This document shows positions 15,852 to 24,223 of a DNA stretch of 33,054 nt, piece by piece; positions within the stretch are counted from its first letter, which is position 1, and every line of letters begins with the position of its first letter. This DNA is from Clostridiales bacterium. Its GTDB lineage: Bacteria; Bacillota; Clostridia; Christensenellales; Aristaeellaceae. A program made the translations under genes and the position numbers. The stretch covers positions 1 through 33,054 of the forward strand of contig SFET01000022.1 in the NCBI GenBank assembly GCA_004557125.1, given 5' to 3'. Below the pieces are notes generated by a model, which saw only the letters and a program-made list of their open reading frames with translations, searched no databases and was not told the origin of the DNA.

Positions 15852-16318
15852 CGCGCAAGCTCCTCTCCGTTCAGCACGGCGCGCGCCAATTCCTCGCCCC
15901 GGTACTCCAGAACGAGGTGGAAGAAGGGCGCATCCTGCTGCAGCAGCTCCAGAAAGATGCGGTCGCCCTCCCAGTGGGGCAGATCCAGAAGATGTGCCTT
16001 GTCCACCCACTGAAGCTCGCCCTCGTCGCAGTCGGTCATTTGGCCGGTGAAGCCGTCCGCGGTGTAGAGGTGCATCTGCTCGTCCTCCCATTCGTCGGAG
16101 CGGAAGTCGATCACCGCGCGGTAGCGGTAGCGGGTGAGACTCAGGCCTGTCTCCTCCCGCACCTCCCGCAGCAGGCACATCTCCACCGTCTCGCCGCTCT
16201 CAAGGCCGCCGCCGATGCCGATCCACTTGTCGCGGTTGGCGTCGTTCTCCTTCTTGACGCGGTGCAGCATCAGATACTTGCCGTCTTGTTCAATGTAGCA
16301 CAGGGTTGTGACGCGCAT
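15848..16318 (-). CDS. Nudix hydrolase, MutT/8-oxo-dGTP diphosphatase-like
   Basis: The 156-residue protein starts MRVTTLCYIEQDGKYLMLHRVKK and has a full Nudix box, GGGLESGET...LLREVREETGLSL, near residues 37-60. The KWIGIGGGLESGE lead and C-terminal LQWVDKAHLLDLPHWEGDR fit the 8-oxo-dGTP diphosphatase (YjhB/MutT) group, which removes oxidised or non-canonical nucleotides. GGAGGACAAGC lies before the ATG at 16318. It overlaps the serine dehydratase start by ATGA. A hairpin separates it from the DUF3783 gene upstream. Confidence 0.92.
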   Translation of the reverse strand: MRVTTLCYIEQDGKYLMLHRVKKENDANRDKWIGIGGGLESGETVEMCLLREVREETGLSLTRYRYRAVIDFRSDEWEDEQMHLYTADGFTGQMTDCDEGELQWVDKAHLLDLPHWEGDRIFLELLQQDAPFFHLVLEYRGEELARAVLNGEELAR

Positions 16319-16348
16319 GCTTGTCCTCCCATGGTTCAAATCAGAGAT

Positions 16349-16382
16349 GCGCGCCGCCCACCGGATTAGATGGACGGCGCGC
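16349..16382 (-). other. GC-rich hairpin between DUF3783 and Nudix genes
   Basis: GCGCGCCG and CGGCGCGC arms surround an 18-base loop that can extend the stem partly. The minus-strand sequence after it (ATCTCTGATTT) is not a convincing T-run. It may be a weak terminator or processing site within the gene run. Confidence 0.4.
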
Positions 16383-16386
16383 GCGC

Positions 16387-16764
16387 TTACTTTTTCCCGC
16401 CGTGCATGCGGAGGTGCTCCTGAAGCAGCTCGTCGTGCAGCTTCACGGAGTCCCACTCGGCGTTGCTGGGCGTGAGCACCGCCTTCAGCGCGATGCCCGG
16501 CAGGTGATTCTGCCGCAGTGCGCCCAGAAAGGCGTTCAGCAGCGGGTTGGAGAAGTTGACCATCACCAGCATCTCCTCGGGGAAGCCGTCGCCGGTATAT
16601 TCCCCGGGAATGCGCCGGTGCATCCCCACCAGCGCGCCGATGGGCTGGTTGTAATCGGCCTTCGGCACGCTGATCATGCGCAGCTTCAGCTGGGAACAGA
16701 TGAACATCAGCTTCAGCTTGCGCGGATTGTCCATGTTGTAGATGAGGATTGCCGGTCCGGACAT
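16387..16764 (-). CDS. DUF3783 domain protein
   Basis: This 125-residue soluble protein starts MSGPAILIYNMDNPRKLKLMFICSQL and ends ALKAVLTPSNAEWDSVKLHDELLQEH. The latter segment is characteristic of DUF3783 (PF12646), a family of unknown function common in Clostridia. MLVMVNFSNPLLNAFLGALR lies in the middle. GGGGGAAG precedes the ATG. It begins 12 bases after the DUF4432 gene, so both come from the same transcript. Confidence 0.85.
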   Translation of the reverse strand: MSGPAILIYNMDNPRKLKLMFICSQLKLRMISVPKADYNQPIGALVGMHRRIPGEYTGDGFPEEMLVMVNFSNPLLNAFLGALRQNHLPGIALKAVLTPSNAEWDSVKLHDELLQEHLRMHGGKK

Positions 16765-16776
16765 GGCGCTTCCCCC

Positions 16777-17832
16777 TTATTCCTTGTGTGCGATGGACTT
16801 GTAGTGCTCGATGAGCGCCGCATCCTCGGTCAGCTCGATGGACACGTTGTACTCCCGGGACTCGCCGCTCTCCAGGTAGGTCAGATTGCCCAGCTCGCGG
16901 GCCTCGGAGCGGTTCACCACGCCGCTGGTGGTGGGTTCCAGACCCAAGGCGTACTCGCCGGCGCGCATGCACTTCCACTGGCACATCAGCGGGAACACCT
17001 TCTGGTCGAAGCGGATGATGGCGGCCAGACCCAGCTTCTCGTTGTGCAGCATGGCGAAGGCCTCGCCGTCGGTGGGCTGCTCGGTGTGGTAGTAGCACTG
17101 CTCGTCGCGGCCGCAGCCGGGCTCCTCCATCTCGAAGTAGTTGCCCATGCCCTGGGCGGCAAACTCCGTGCGGGGCGTAACCTTGCCCGCGCTGAAGTAG
17201 GCCTTCGCGCCCGCGTCCAGCATGGGATAGCCGAAGTTGATGTGGTAGATCAGCATCACCGGCTGCTTCTCGAAGCTCTGGTTGGTTACAACGTCGTGGA
17301 TGTGCAGGACGTCGCGCTCGGTCTCCAGCGTGTAGCAGCGCTTCATCAGCATGTCGGTGCCGAAGACCTCGGCCTCGTGCACCTGGCCGCGCACACGGAT
17401 CACGCGCTCGTCGCCCTCGTATTCGATGGACGCGCTCACCTGCTCGGCGGGGATGTTGCTCATCGGGCCGTGCAGACCCAGGGCCTTGCCGTTGTCCACG
17501 CCCGCAGCGCCGCTGTAGGTGATTCCGCAGGTGGTCATCATGCCGCCGCAGAACTGCTTCAGGAAGCCCGAAGCGCCGTCCTCCTGGAAGAGGTAGGGGG
17601 AACGGATGCCCACCTTGTTGTTCAGGCCGATGTTGATTCCCTTGTAGGAGAGGGACGGGATGTCCAGGCCGCGATCCGCCAGCAGGGTCATTTCCAGATT
17701 GCGGCCGTTCTTCAGATCGAAGGCGCGCAGGCCACGGGACGGGCCGTCGTTGTAGATGTAATCCTTGAAGCCGCAGAGCGCGTCGATATTGTTGCATTTC
17801 TTGCGAAGTTCGTATTCCTGAGATTTCTTCAT
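16777..17832 (-). CDS. Aldose 1-epimerase-like protein (DUF4432)
   Basis: The 351-residue protein matches the DUF4432 group of galactose-mutarotase-like proteins: SRGLRAFDLKNGRNLEMTLLADRGLDI near residue 35, MMTTCG near 100, LGLHG near 125 and the late CYYHTEQPTD. These belong to the beta-sandwich aldose 1-epimerase fold, which interconverts anomers or binds sugar rings. ATG 17832 has GGAGG before it; an ATG five codons earlier lacks one. It leads the minus-strand run and has a consensus promoter. The sugar substrate is unknown. It may support the carbohydrate genes to the right, but they are on the other strand. Confidence 0.88.
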   Translation of the reverse strand: MKKSQEYELRKKCNNIDALCGFKDYIYNDGPSRGLRAFDLKNGRNLEMTLLADRGLDIPSLSYKGINIGLNNKVGIRSPYLFQEDGASGFLKQFCGGMMTTCGITYSGAAGVDNGKALGLHGPMSNIPAEQVSASIEYEGDERVIRVRGQVHEAEVFGTDMLMKRCYTLETERDVLHIHDVVTNQSFEKQPVMLIYHINFGYPMLDAGAKAYFSAGKVTPRTEFAAQGMGNYFEMEEPGCGRDEQCYYHTEQPTDGEAFAMLHNEKLGLAAIIRFDQKVFPLMCQWKCMRAGEYALGLEPTTSGVVNRSEARELGNLTYLESGESREYNVSIELTEDAALIEHYKSIAHKE

Positions 17833-17881
17833 ATTTATATCCTCCATGAGCGCCGCTTTGCGCGCAAATCATTCCACCTAT

Positions 17882-17910
17882 ATTATAGAAAATGCCCTGC
17901 AAACTGTCAA
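17882..17910 (-). promoter_or_regulatory. Consensus sigma-A promoter of the DUF4432-led operon
   Basis: On the minus strand TTGACA (17905-17910) and TATAAT (17882-17887) are 17 bases apart, the strongest promoter in this part of the window. The start codon is about 50 bases downstream. Confidence 0.88.
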
Positions 17911-17955
17911 CTGAATTTTTAACATTGGGCTCTGGAAAAAGGGCGCGCGGGGTTC

Positions 17956-17961
17956 TATAAT
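17956..17961 (+). promoter_or_regulatory. -10 element upstream of the M18 aminopeptidase gene
   Basis: TATAAT is present 37 bases before the ATG. The matching -35 region (TGGAAA/TCTGGA) is poor. The divergent operon promoter begins only 45 bases away, so the two may influence each other. Confidence 0.45.
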
Positions 17962-17998
17962 GAAAGCAGTAATTCCAATGAAAGCGGAGGAGAGACAG

Positions 17999-19306
17999 AT
18001 GGAGAATCGGATCGACGGCCTGATGGGCTTTCTCAGGAAGTCCGTCAGCGCCTTTCACGCGGTGGATGCGCTGTGCGGGATGCTGCGCGGGGCCGGGTTT
18101 CAGGAACTCAGGGAGTGCGCGCGCTGGAGCATCGCGCCCGGCGGACGCTACTTCGTCACGCGGAACCAGTCCAGCGTGATCGCCTTCACCCTGCCGGAGC
18201 GGGGCTTCGCGCCGATGCAGATCGTGGCCAGCCACAGCGACAGCCCGGTGTTCCGCATCAAGGAGCGCGCCGAGCTGGAGGTGCAGGGCAGCTACGTGCA
18301 GCTCAACACCGAGCGCTACGGCGGCATGATCATGAACACCTGGCTGGATCGTCCGCTGGGCGTCGCCGGGCGGGTTCTGGTGCGCACGCCCCGGGGCCTG
18401 GAGAGCCGGCTGGTGGACTTCGGCTGCGACGCAGCGCTGATTCCCAACCTGGCCATCCACATGCAGCGGGACGTGAACGAAAACTGCAAGCTCAACGCGC
18501 AGGTGGACATGCTGCCCCTCTACGGCGATATTTCTGCCAAGGGCCGCTTCGAGGCCAAGGTCGCGGAAATCGCGGGCGCTTCCCCGGAGGACGTGCTCGG
18601 GCGAGACCTCTACCTCTACAACCGCATGGAACCCCGGCTCTGGGGCCCGGAGGACTGCTACATCTCCGCGCCGCGCCTGGACGACCTGGAGTGCGCCTAC
18701 ACCAGCCTGTGTGCGCTGCTGGAGGCGGGGGAGAGCGAGCACATTAAGCTCTGCTGCGTCTTTGACAATGAAGAGGTGGGCAGCGGCACGCGTCAGGGCG
18801 CGGATTCCACCTTCCTCTCGGATGTGATTGGCCGCATTGCGGAGGGGCTGGGTGCGGACGGCGAAGCGCTGCATGCTGCGTTGGCCTCCAGCTTCATGGT
18901 GTCCGCGGACAACGCACACGCGCTGCATCCGAACCATCCGGAGAAGTCCGACGGGGCGAACCGCCCGCTGATGAACGGCGGCATCGTGATCAAGCAGAGC
19001 GCCAACCAGAAGTACACCACCGACGGCGTGAGCCGGGCCATCTTCGGCGAGATCTGCCGCCGCGCGGACGTGCCGGTGCAGCACTTCGCCAACCGCTCCG
19101 ACATGCCGGGCGGCTCCACGCTGGGCAATATCTCCGGGGCGCACGTGTCCATCCCCGCGGTGGACATCGGCCTTGCCCAGCTGGCCATGCACTCCAGCTA
19201 CGAGACCGCCGGCACGCGGGACGTGGAGCACATGGTGCGCGGCCTCACCGCCTTCTACCGCACGGAGCTTCGCTCGACTGCGGATGGGGGCTACGTCCTC
19301 GACTGA
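17999..19306 (+). CDS. M18 family aminopeptidase
   Basis: The 435-residue enzyme removes acidic or neutral N-terminal residues from peptides in the cytoplasm using two metal ions. Motifs in order: ASHSDSP with the first metal-binding histidine (His79), FDNEEVGSGT with the catalytic glutamates, SADNAHALHPNHPEK, and DMPGGSTLGNISGAHV followed by DIGLAQLAMHSSYE with the last histidine ligand. Length matches M18 (PF02127). ATG 17999 is preceded by GGAGGAGAGACAG, which selects it over in-frame codons upstream. It is monocistronic, between a divergent promoter and a terminator-like stem. Confidence 0.95.
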   Translation: MENRIDGLMGFLRKSVSAFHAVDALCGMLRGAGFQELRECARWSIAPGGRYFVTRNQSSVIAFTLPERGFAPMQIVASHSDSPVFRIKERAELEVQGSYVQLNTERYGGMIMNTWLDRPLGVAGRVLVRTPRGLESRLVDFGCDAALIPNLAIHMQRDVNENCKLNAQVDMLPLYGDISAKGRFEAKVAEIAGASPEDVLGRDLYLYNRMEPRLWGPEDCYISAPRLDDLECAYTSLCALLEAGESEHIKLCCVFDNEEVGSGTRQGADSTFLSDVIGRIAEGLGADGEALHAALASSFMVSADNAHALHPNHPEKSDGANRPLMNGGIVIKQSANQKYTTDGVSRAIFGEICRRADVPVQHFANRSDMPGGSTLGNISGAHVSIPAVDIGLAQLAMHSSYETAGTRDVEHMVRGLTAFYRTELRSTADGGYVLD

Positions 19307-19372
19307 CGGACATTCTGCTGCGTACGCGCGCATTACGACGGTTCGGAACAGAAGGAAGCACTTGCACGGGCA

Positions 19373-19393
19373 CCGCAGGCATTTTGCCTGCGG
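19373..19393 (+). terminator. Likely terminator after the M18 aminopeptidase gene
   Basis: CCGCAGGCA and TGCCTGCGG are perfect nine-base arms with a three-base loop, followed by CGCTTTGCG. The T-run is short, so termination may be partial. The 220 bases between the aminopeptidase and kinase genes hold this stem and the kinase promoter. Confidence 0.5.
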
Positions 19394-19434
19394 CGCTTTG
19401 CGTGGGCTGCGGACTCCGTGGAAATATCTGGATG

Positions 19435-19463
19435 TGGACAAAACAATGGATAGATGTTACAAT
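19435..19463 (+). promoter_or_regulatory. Sigma-A promoter of the YesMN-type two-component genes
   Basis: TGGACA (19435-19440) and TACAAT (19458-19463) are 17 bases apart, about 64 bases before the kinase ATG. Confidence 0.6.
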
Positions 19464-19526
19464 GAAAACACATCCGGTTCAGAAACGTATCATGAATGCT
19501 CAGGGCATTTTCTGAGGAGTGTTTCC

Positions 19527-21272
19527 ATGCGCAGGTCACGAAAGAGGGGCCCCATCACCTTCCGGCAGAAGGCGGTTCTGTTGAGCGGCTTTCTGAGTCT
19601 GATTGTGCTGGCTTTTGTCGGAATGTGTTATGGAAACATCTACGAGAAATGCCTGTCCAATGCCAACAGCCTTTTGGAGCAGACCTCCCAGCAGATCTCT
19701 TCGGAGGTCAACAGCATGATCAAGACCCTGGATTCCTTCACCGTGGCCCAGTATTCTGCGAAGGAGATCGACGAAATCATCTCTGAGCCGCTCCTTTCGG
19801 AGCGAAAGAACAAGCTGCAGAAGCTGAATGAGGGTGGGCTGGAGTATTCCAGCGAATACAAGGCGCTGCGCAACATCGCTGCGGATATGATCTCCTCCTA
19901 TTTCTTCGTGGACGCGGAGAACTATTACATCTTCCCCTTTTCCTATGTCAACAATCGCCCGGAGGAAAGCGTGGCGATCTACCGGCAGAGTGCAAACACA
20001 ACCATGAGCAGCCCCATTCTCTTTCCACCCACCCTGGCAAATTCCTATTTCTTTTACGTCCGGAACGTCTACAATCTGCCGACCTCCAAGACGCCGGGAT
20101 CGATCGTTCAGTGCGTGTCCACGCGCGAGATGATGAGCATCGTCGGCAATGCTGCCGCAGGCGTGGACGTGTACATCACCGATGAAAACGGAATCGTCTA
20201 CGCCGCGAAGGACTGGAGGGATGTGGGAAGCGTGCATCCGCTGGCCGAGACGACAAACTGGAAGAGCGATCGCGGTGCGGGTGTTTCGGACACGGGTGCG
20301 GGTCAGCTGATTCTGGCGCAGGCGACGGCGATGAACCGGCTGGTGGTACTGTGCCTGTGCGACAAGGACGTCATTCGCGCACAGACCCTGCGGCAGATGT
20401 ATCCCTTCATCGGCATAGCCGCGCTGTTTATCATCGCGCTGAACGTGTCCATCTGGACCGTCGCCACGAACATCGTGCGCGTGATCAATCAGCTGCTCAA
20501 GCGCATCTGGCAGATGCAGGACGGGGACTATGCCGTGCGCATGCCGGCGTATCGGGATTCGGACTTTCAGACGATTTCGGATGGATTCAACAGCATGGCA
20601 GAGAAGATCCAGTACATGATCACTGTCGTCCACAAGGAGGAGATGCTGCGCAAGGAGAGCGAGCTGAAATTCCTTCAGGCGCAGATCAATCCGCATTTTC
20701 TGTTCAATGTCCTGACCAACATTCGCCTGCACGCCCGGAAGAATGGGGACGATCTGGTCTATCGCATGCTCTACTCTCTGGGGGAGCTGATCCATGCGGG
20801 CATCGTCAGGGACGATTGTTCCCTGATATCGCTGGAGGAGGAGCTGCACTACATCGAACAGTATCTGTATTTGCAGCAGATACGCTTTGAGGATCGATTG
20901 ACGTTCTCCATACAGGTGCAGGACCGGAGCCTGCTCAGGTGCGGGATTCCGCGGCTCTGTCTGGAATCCATCGTGGAAAACGGGGTGAGCCACGGCCTGG
21001 AACCCAAGATCGGGCGTGGGTCGCTGCAGGTGAATGTGTTCGCGCTGGAGGAGGATGTGGGCATTGTGATCGAGGACGACGGCGTGGGCTTTGACGTCGC
21101 ACAGGTCTTCGACGAAGAACCGGGGGCCGTTCACAGCGGCATTGGGCTCAACAATGCAAATCAGCGGCTCAAACTGCTCTTTGGCGAGAGCTATGGTCTG
21201 AAGATCGAAAGTCAGATTGGAAGAGGAACGTACATTCGTGTGCGTGTTCCCAGGATGGAGGTGAATACCTGA
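19527..21272 (+). CDS. YesM-type sensor histidine kinase
   Basis: The 581-residue membrane kinase has one membrane segment near residues 14-36, a large outside domain up to ~290 (probably dCache-like), a second membrane segment at ~292-315, a HAMP linker, and a cytoplasmic LytS/YesM kinase (His_kinase family). The phosphorylated histidine is His390 in QINPHFLFN, and the ATP-binding region has ENGVSHGLEP and IEDDGVGFD...GIGLNNANQRL. ATG 19527 follows GAGGAG. Its stop overlaps the regulator's ATG by one base (TGATG). In this family the kinase senses an extracellular sugar or oligosaccharide, often with the binding protein of an adjacent ABC transporter. The sugar operon starts directly after the regulator, so that is the probable signal. 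Confidence 0.95.
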   Translation: MRRSRKRGPITFRQKAVLLSGFLSLIVLAFVGMCYGNIYEKCLSNANSLLEQTSQQISSEVNSMIKTLDSFTVAQYSAKEIDEIISEPLLSERKNKLQKLNEGGLEYSSEYKALRNIAADMISSYFFVDAENYYIFPFSYVNNRPEESVAIYRQSANTTMSSPILFPPTLANSYFFYVRNVYNLPTSKTPGSIVQCVSTREMMSIVGNAAAGVDVYITDENGIVYAAKDWRDVGSVHPLAETTNWKSDRGAGVSDTGAGQLILAQATAMNRLVVLCLCDKDVIRAQTLRQMYPFIGIAALFIIALNVSIWTVATNIVRVINQLLKRIWQMQDGDYAVRMPAYRDSDFQTISDGFNSMAEKIQYMITVVHKEEMLRKESELKFLQAQINPHFLFNVLTNIRLHARKNGDDLVYRMLYSLGELIHAGIVRDDCSLISLEEELHYIEQYLYLQQIRFEDRLTFSIQVQDRSLLRCGIPRLCLESIVENGVSHGLEPKIGRGSLQVNVFALEEDVGIVIEDDGVGFDVAQVFDEEPGAVHSGIGLNNANQRLKLLFGESYGLKIESQIGRGTYIRVRVPRMEVNT

Positions 21273-22024
21273 TGTACAATGTTCTGATCGCAGATGATGA
21301 AATGATCATGCGGGAATCGCTGACGGAGATGGTCGACTGGGGCAGCCTGAACTGCAGGGTTGTCTGCTCCGCCGGAAACGGCGCGGAGGCCTGGGAGTAT
21401 ATCCGCAAAAATCCGGTGGATATTGCCATCCTGGATATACGGATGCCGGGAATCAGCGGGATGGAGCTCTGCAATCTGATGTGCGAGGAGGGCTTGAATA
21501 CCCAGATCATCATCCTGACGGCATATTCGGATTACAATCTGATGCGAAACGCGCTGCAGATGCATGTGTGCGACTATGTGATGAAGTCCAGCTTCGAGGC
21601 GGAGCTTCCGGATGCGATCCGGCGGGCACTGGCAAGGCTGAATGCTGCTGCGCAGCCGGGCGGCGCCAAGGAGGACGTGCTGCAGCCGGATCCGCGGTAT
21701 TCGGAACCGGTCAATCAGGTGATCGCCTACCTTCGCCTGAATTACAGCAAGCACATCAGCGTCAAGGAGATCGCCGGAATGGTCTACCTCAACCAGAACT
21801 ACCTCTGCAGGCTCTACAAGAGTCAGACGGGGAGAACGATCATTCAGGATCTGACAAGATACCGGCTCTCAAAGGCGAAGCAGCTCCTGGAAAGGGGCGC
21901 GACGGTGCAGCAGGCCGCAGTGGAATGCGGGTTTGAAAATGCGGCGTATTTCACGCAGGTGTTCTACAAAAACGAGGGCGTCAATCCGGGAAGTCATCGG
22001 AAGAACTGTACAAAAGAAAAATAA
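21272..22024 (+). CDS. YesN-type response regulator with AraC DNA-binding domain
   Basis: The 250-residue protein has a receiver domain (residues 1-120) with acidic pocket ADDE, phosphorylated Asp55 in ILDIRMPG, and YVMKSS near the end. An AraC HTH pair follows at ~150-245 (ISVKEIAGMVYLNQNYLCRLYKSQTG and VQQAAVECGFENAAYFTQVFYKNEG). It should be phosphorylated by the adjacent kinase and activate the sugar operon. The recognition helices are typical, but the C-terminus (GVNPGSHRKN) departs slightly from the usual TPSEYR. Translation is coupled to the kinase through TGATG. A strong palindrome follows the stop. Confidence 0.95.
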   Translation: MYNVLIADDEMIMRESLTEMVDWGSLNCRVVCSAGNGAEAWEYIRKNPVDIAILDIRMPGISGMELCNLMCEEGLNTQIIILTAYSDYNLMRNALQMHVCDYVMKSSFEAELPDAIRRALARLNAAAQPGGAKEDVLQPDPRYSEPVNQVIAYLRLNYSKHISVKEIAGMVYLNQNYLCRLYKSQTGRTIIQDLTRYRLSKAKQLLERGATVQQAAVECGFENAAYFTQVFYKNEGVNPGSHRKNCTKEK

Positions 22025-22033
22025 TATTCGCTA

Positions 22034-22066
22034 TTTCACCTAAATGCGAGAAGCATTTAGGTGAAA
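22034..22066. promoter_or_regulatory. 33-base perfect palindrome between the regulator and sugar operon
   Basis: TTTCACCTAAATGC (22034-22047) and GCATTTAGGTGAAA (22053-22066) are perfect 14-base arms with a GAGAA centre, ten bases after the response-regulator stop. A following T-run is lacking on both strands. It could be a terminator-like stem separating the regulator from the operon, or a binding site. A small inverted repeat CACTT-GA-AAGTG lies 40 bases downstream, before the binding-protein gene. Confidence 0.5.
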
Positions 22067-22162
22067 ATTTATAAAGAAACAGGTCAAATATTAAGATTTT
22101 CACTTGAAAGTGGGCGTGATAGAATCGAATTGTCAACAGAAAATAGAAAAGGGGGATTTTCA

Positions 22163-23158
22163 ATGAAGAAACTGTTGGCTATGATTCTCTGTCTCATGCT
22201 GGTTCTGGGCATGGGCGTGTGCGCCGCGAATGCGGAGGAGGTTGCAAAGGGAGAGCCGATGCACATCATCTTCTTCGTCGGCGGCGACGCGGGCGATTCC
22301 TTTGCATCCATCGTTTACAAGGGCGCGATGGTTGCGGCAGAGCTGCTGGAGCCCTGCAATGTGACGGTCGATTATGTGTTCTCCGGCTGGCAGACGGAGA
22401 AGATGGTCTCCCAGCTGCGTGAGGCCATTGCAATGGCTCCGGATGCCATCTGCATGATGGGCCATGCAGGCGACGACGCACTGATGGGTCTTGCGGAGGA
22501 GGCCAAGGACGCGGGCATCCTCATGATGTACCAGAACGTGGATGTTCCCGCGGTGCGCGGCGAATATGGCGGCGGCTTTGTGGGCCTGCTGAGCTTGGAA
22601 GCCCAGGGCATTGAGCTGGCCAACCGCTGTCTGGCGGATTTCGACCTGAAGGAAGGCGACCGCGCGCTGGTGCTGGGCGCCTGGGGACAGCCCGGACGCT
22701 ACTATCGCGAGGAAGGCTTTGCAGCGACCCTGGAGGCCGCGGGCATCATCTGCGACCGCGTCGTCGCTCCGACGGAGGCCGCAACTGATCCGCAGGTGCT
22801 GCTGCCCACGATCAGCGCCGAATTGGAGACGTATACGGATCTGAAGCTGATCCAGTTCACCGGTTCTCAGACGCTTGACGCGACGTCGATGTACATGGAA
22901 GCCTGCGGCAAGAAGCCCGGCGAGGTCATCTGCGTGGGCTATGACACCACCGAAACGATTCTCAAGGGCTTCGAGGATGGATGGATCCAGCTGACGGCGG
23001 ATCAGCAGCCCTTCCTGCAGGGCTTCATGCCGGTGATGAGCGCCTATCTCACGTTCAACTATCAGCTGTCGGCGTGCACCTGGGATACCGGCGCCGGCAT
23101 CGTGGATACGCAGAACTATCAGAATGTTGCCGATCTCGTGACGGAGGGATACCGTTGA
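22163..23158 (+). CDS. Sugar ABC transporter, periplasmic-binding-type protein (RbsB family)
   Basis: The 331-residue protein starts MKKLLAMILCLMLVLGMGVCAANA, a signal peptide. The mature part is a Peripla_BP_4 sugar-binding fold: IIFFVGGDAGDSFASIVYKGAMVAAELL at the start, then MGHAGDDALMGL, RALVLGAWGQPGRYYREEGF and VGYDTTETILKGFEDGWIQLTADQQPFLQGF. It should capture a monosaccharide or small glycoside outside the membrane for the permease and ATPase that follow. GGGGG lies before ATG 22163. The ligand is unknown. The gene follows the YesMN genes by 138 bases and is the first structural gene of the operon. Confidence 0.93.
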   Translation: MKKLLAMILCLMLVLGMGVCAANAEEVAKGEPMHIIFFVGGDAGDSFASIVYKGAMVAAELLEPCNVTVDYVFSGWQTEKMVSQLREAIAMAPDAICMMGHAGDDALMGLAEEAKDAGILMMYQNVDVPAVRGEYGGGFVGLLSLEAQGIELANRCLADFDLKEGDRALVLGAWGQPGRYYREEGFAATLEAAGIICDRVVAPTEAATDPQVLLPTISAELETYTDLKLIQFTGSQTLDATSMYMEACGKKPGEVICVGYDTTETILKGFEDGWIQLTADQQPFLQGFMPVMSAYLTFNYQLSACTWDTGAGIVDTQNYQNVADLVTEGYR

Positions 23159-23184
23159 TCGATCGACGGTGAAAACGGTTCGCA

Positions 23185-23216
23185 GGAATCAGGGATGGAT
23201 TTCCGTCCCTGATTCC
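23185..23216 (+). other. Intercistronic hairpin after the sugar-binding protein gene
   Basis: GGAATCAGGGATGG pairs with CCGTCCCTGATTCC (one G-U pair) around an ATTT loop, 27 bases past the stop. No T-run follows, so it probably stabilises the upstream mRNA instead of ending transcription. Confidence 0.6.
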
Positions 23217-23244
23217 ATTGAAAAACATGTTGTTGGAGGCATTC

Positions 23245-24207
23245 ATGAAGATGAAGAAGATCTTCAAAAAGCATGCGGCGGAGTTTTCAGTGTTGGCATT
23301 GACCATCGTGTTGCTGGCATTCTTTGCCATCATCAATCCGCGCGTCTTTTTGAAAGCAAATATTTACAAGGCCGTGTTTACGGTGCTGCCGATTCAGATG
23401 TTCCTGGCGGTATCCCTGACATTCGTGATCGTGTCCGGAGAGGCGGACATGTCCTTTCCTTCGACAATTGGCGTGTGTCTGTGGATGTTCACGCTTGCGG
23501 CCTCTGCAAGCGGCTCTCCGGTGGTTGGCGCAGTCGCCGCGATTGCTGCGGGCGCGCTGGTGGGTCTGATCAACGGCATCCTGGTCGCCCGGCTGCAGCT
23601 GTCCTCGCTGGTGGTGACGCTGGGCATGAACTTTTTGCTGCGCGGCCTGATCAACATCGGCACCAACGGTGAGGGCACGTCGCTGCTCTTCCTGAAGGAT
23701 ACTGCCTTTGCAAAGATCTTTGCCGGAAAGATTGGCAGCTTTCCGGTGCAGATGATCTGGGGACTGGTGTTTGTGGTCGTCTGCCAGCTGCTCTTTACAC
23801 GGCACCGCTTTGGCCTGCACGTCTGCTTCTCGGGTGACAATGCAACCAGCGCCAGAGAGACCGGCGTGAACATCCGCAGGGTGCGGATACAGGCGTACGT
23901 CCTGGTGGGCGTCTCCTGCGCATTTGCAGGCATCCTCTCCGGCTTGGTGAACAATACCTTCTGGCCCACGACGGGCGACGGATATCTGCTCAACACCATG
24001 GCTGCGGTTTACATCGGCGGAACGCCGACCTGGGGCGGTATCGGCACCATCATCGGCAGCGCGCTGGGCGCGTTCATCATGAGCTTCCTGGAGACGGGCA
24101 TCATCGCCTGCGGCCTGACGGGCTTCTATACGAAGTTCTTTTTCGGCCTGATCATTATTCTGGCCCTGATCAGCCACAAATTCTCCGGCGTGAAGCGCAA
24201 ATCCTGA
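23245..24207 (+). CDS. Sugar ABC transporter permease (RbsC family)
   Basis: The 320-residue membrane protein has about eight to ten membrane segments. AVSLTFVIVSGEADMSFPSTIG, LVGLINGILVARLQLSSLVVTLGMNFLLRGL and AAVYIGGTPTWGGIGTIIGSALGAF are typical of the RbsC/BPD_transp_2 family. As is usual in these importers, only one permease gene is present, implying a homodimer. The start is ATG 23245, preceded by GGAGGCATTC; in-frame starts farther up would place the ribosome site inside the gene. It is 17 bases before the ATPase gene. Confidence 0.93.
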   Translation: MKMKKIFKKHAAEFSVLALTIVLLAFFAIINPRVFLKANIYKAVFTVLPIQMFLAVSLTFVIVSGEADMSFPSTIGVCLWMFTLAASASGSPVVGAVAAIAAGALVGLINGILVARLQLSSLVVTLGMNFLLRGLINIGTNGEGTSLLFLKDTAFAKIFAGKIGSFPVQMIWGLVFVVVCQLLFTRHRFGLHVCFSGDNATSARETGVNIRRVRIQAYVLVGVSCAFAGILSGLVNNTFWPTTGDGYLLNTMAAVYIGGTPTWGGIGTIIGSALGAFIMSFLETGIIACGLTGFYTKFFFGLIIILALISHKFSGVKRKS

Positions 24208-24223
24208 CGAAGGGGGAGTTGAA

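Noticed and set aside
15848..19441. A 1197-codon open frame on the minus strand
   Set aside because: Only its C-terminal 156 residues are a real protein (Nudix). The rest crosses the M18, DUF4432 and DUF3783 genes in wrong frames or strand.
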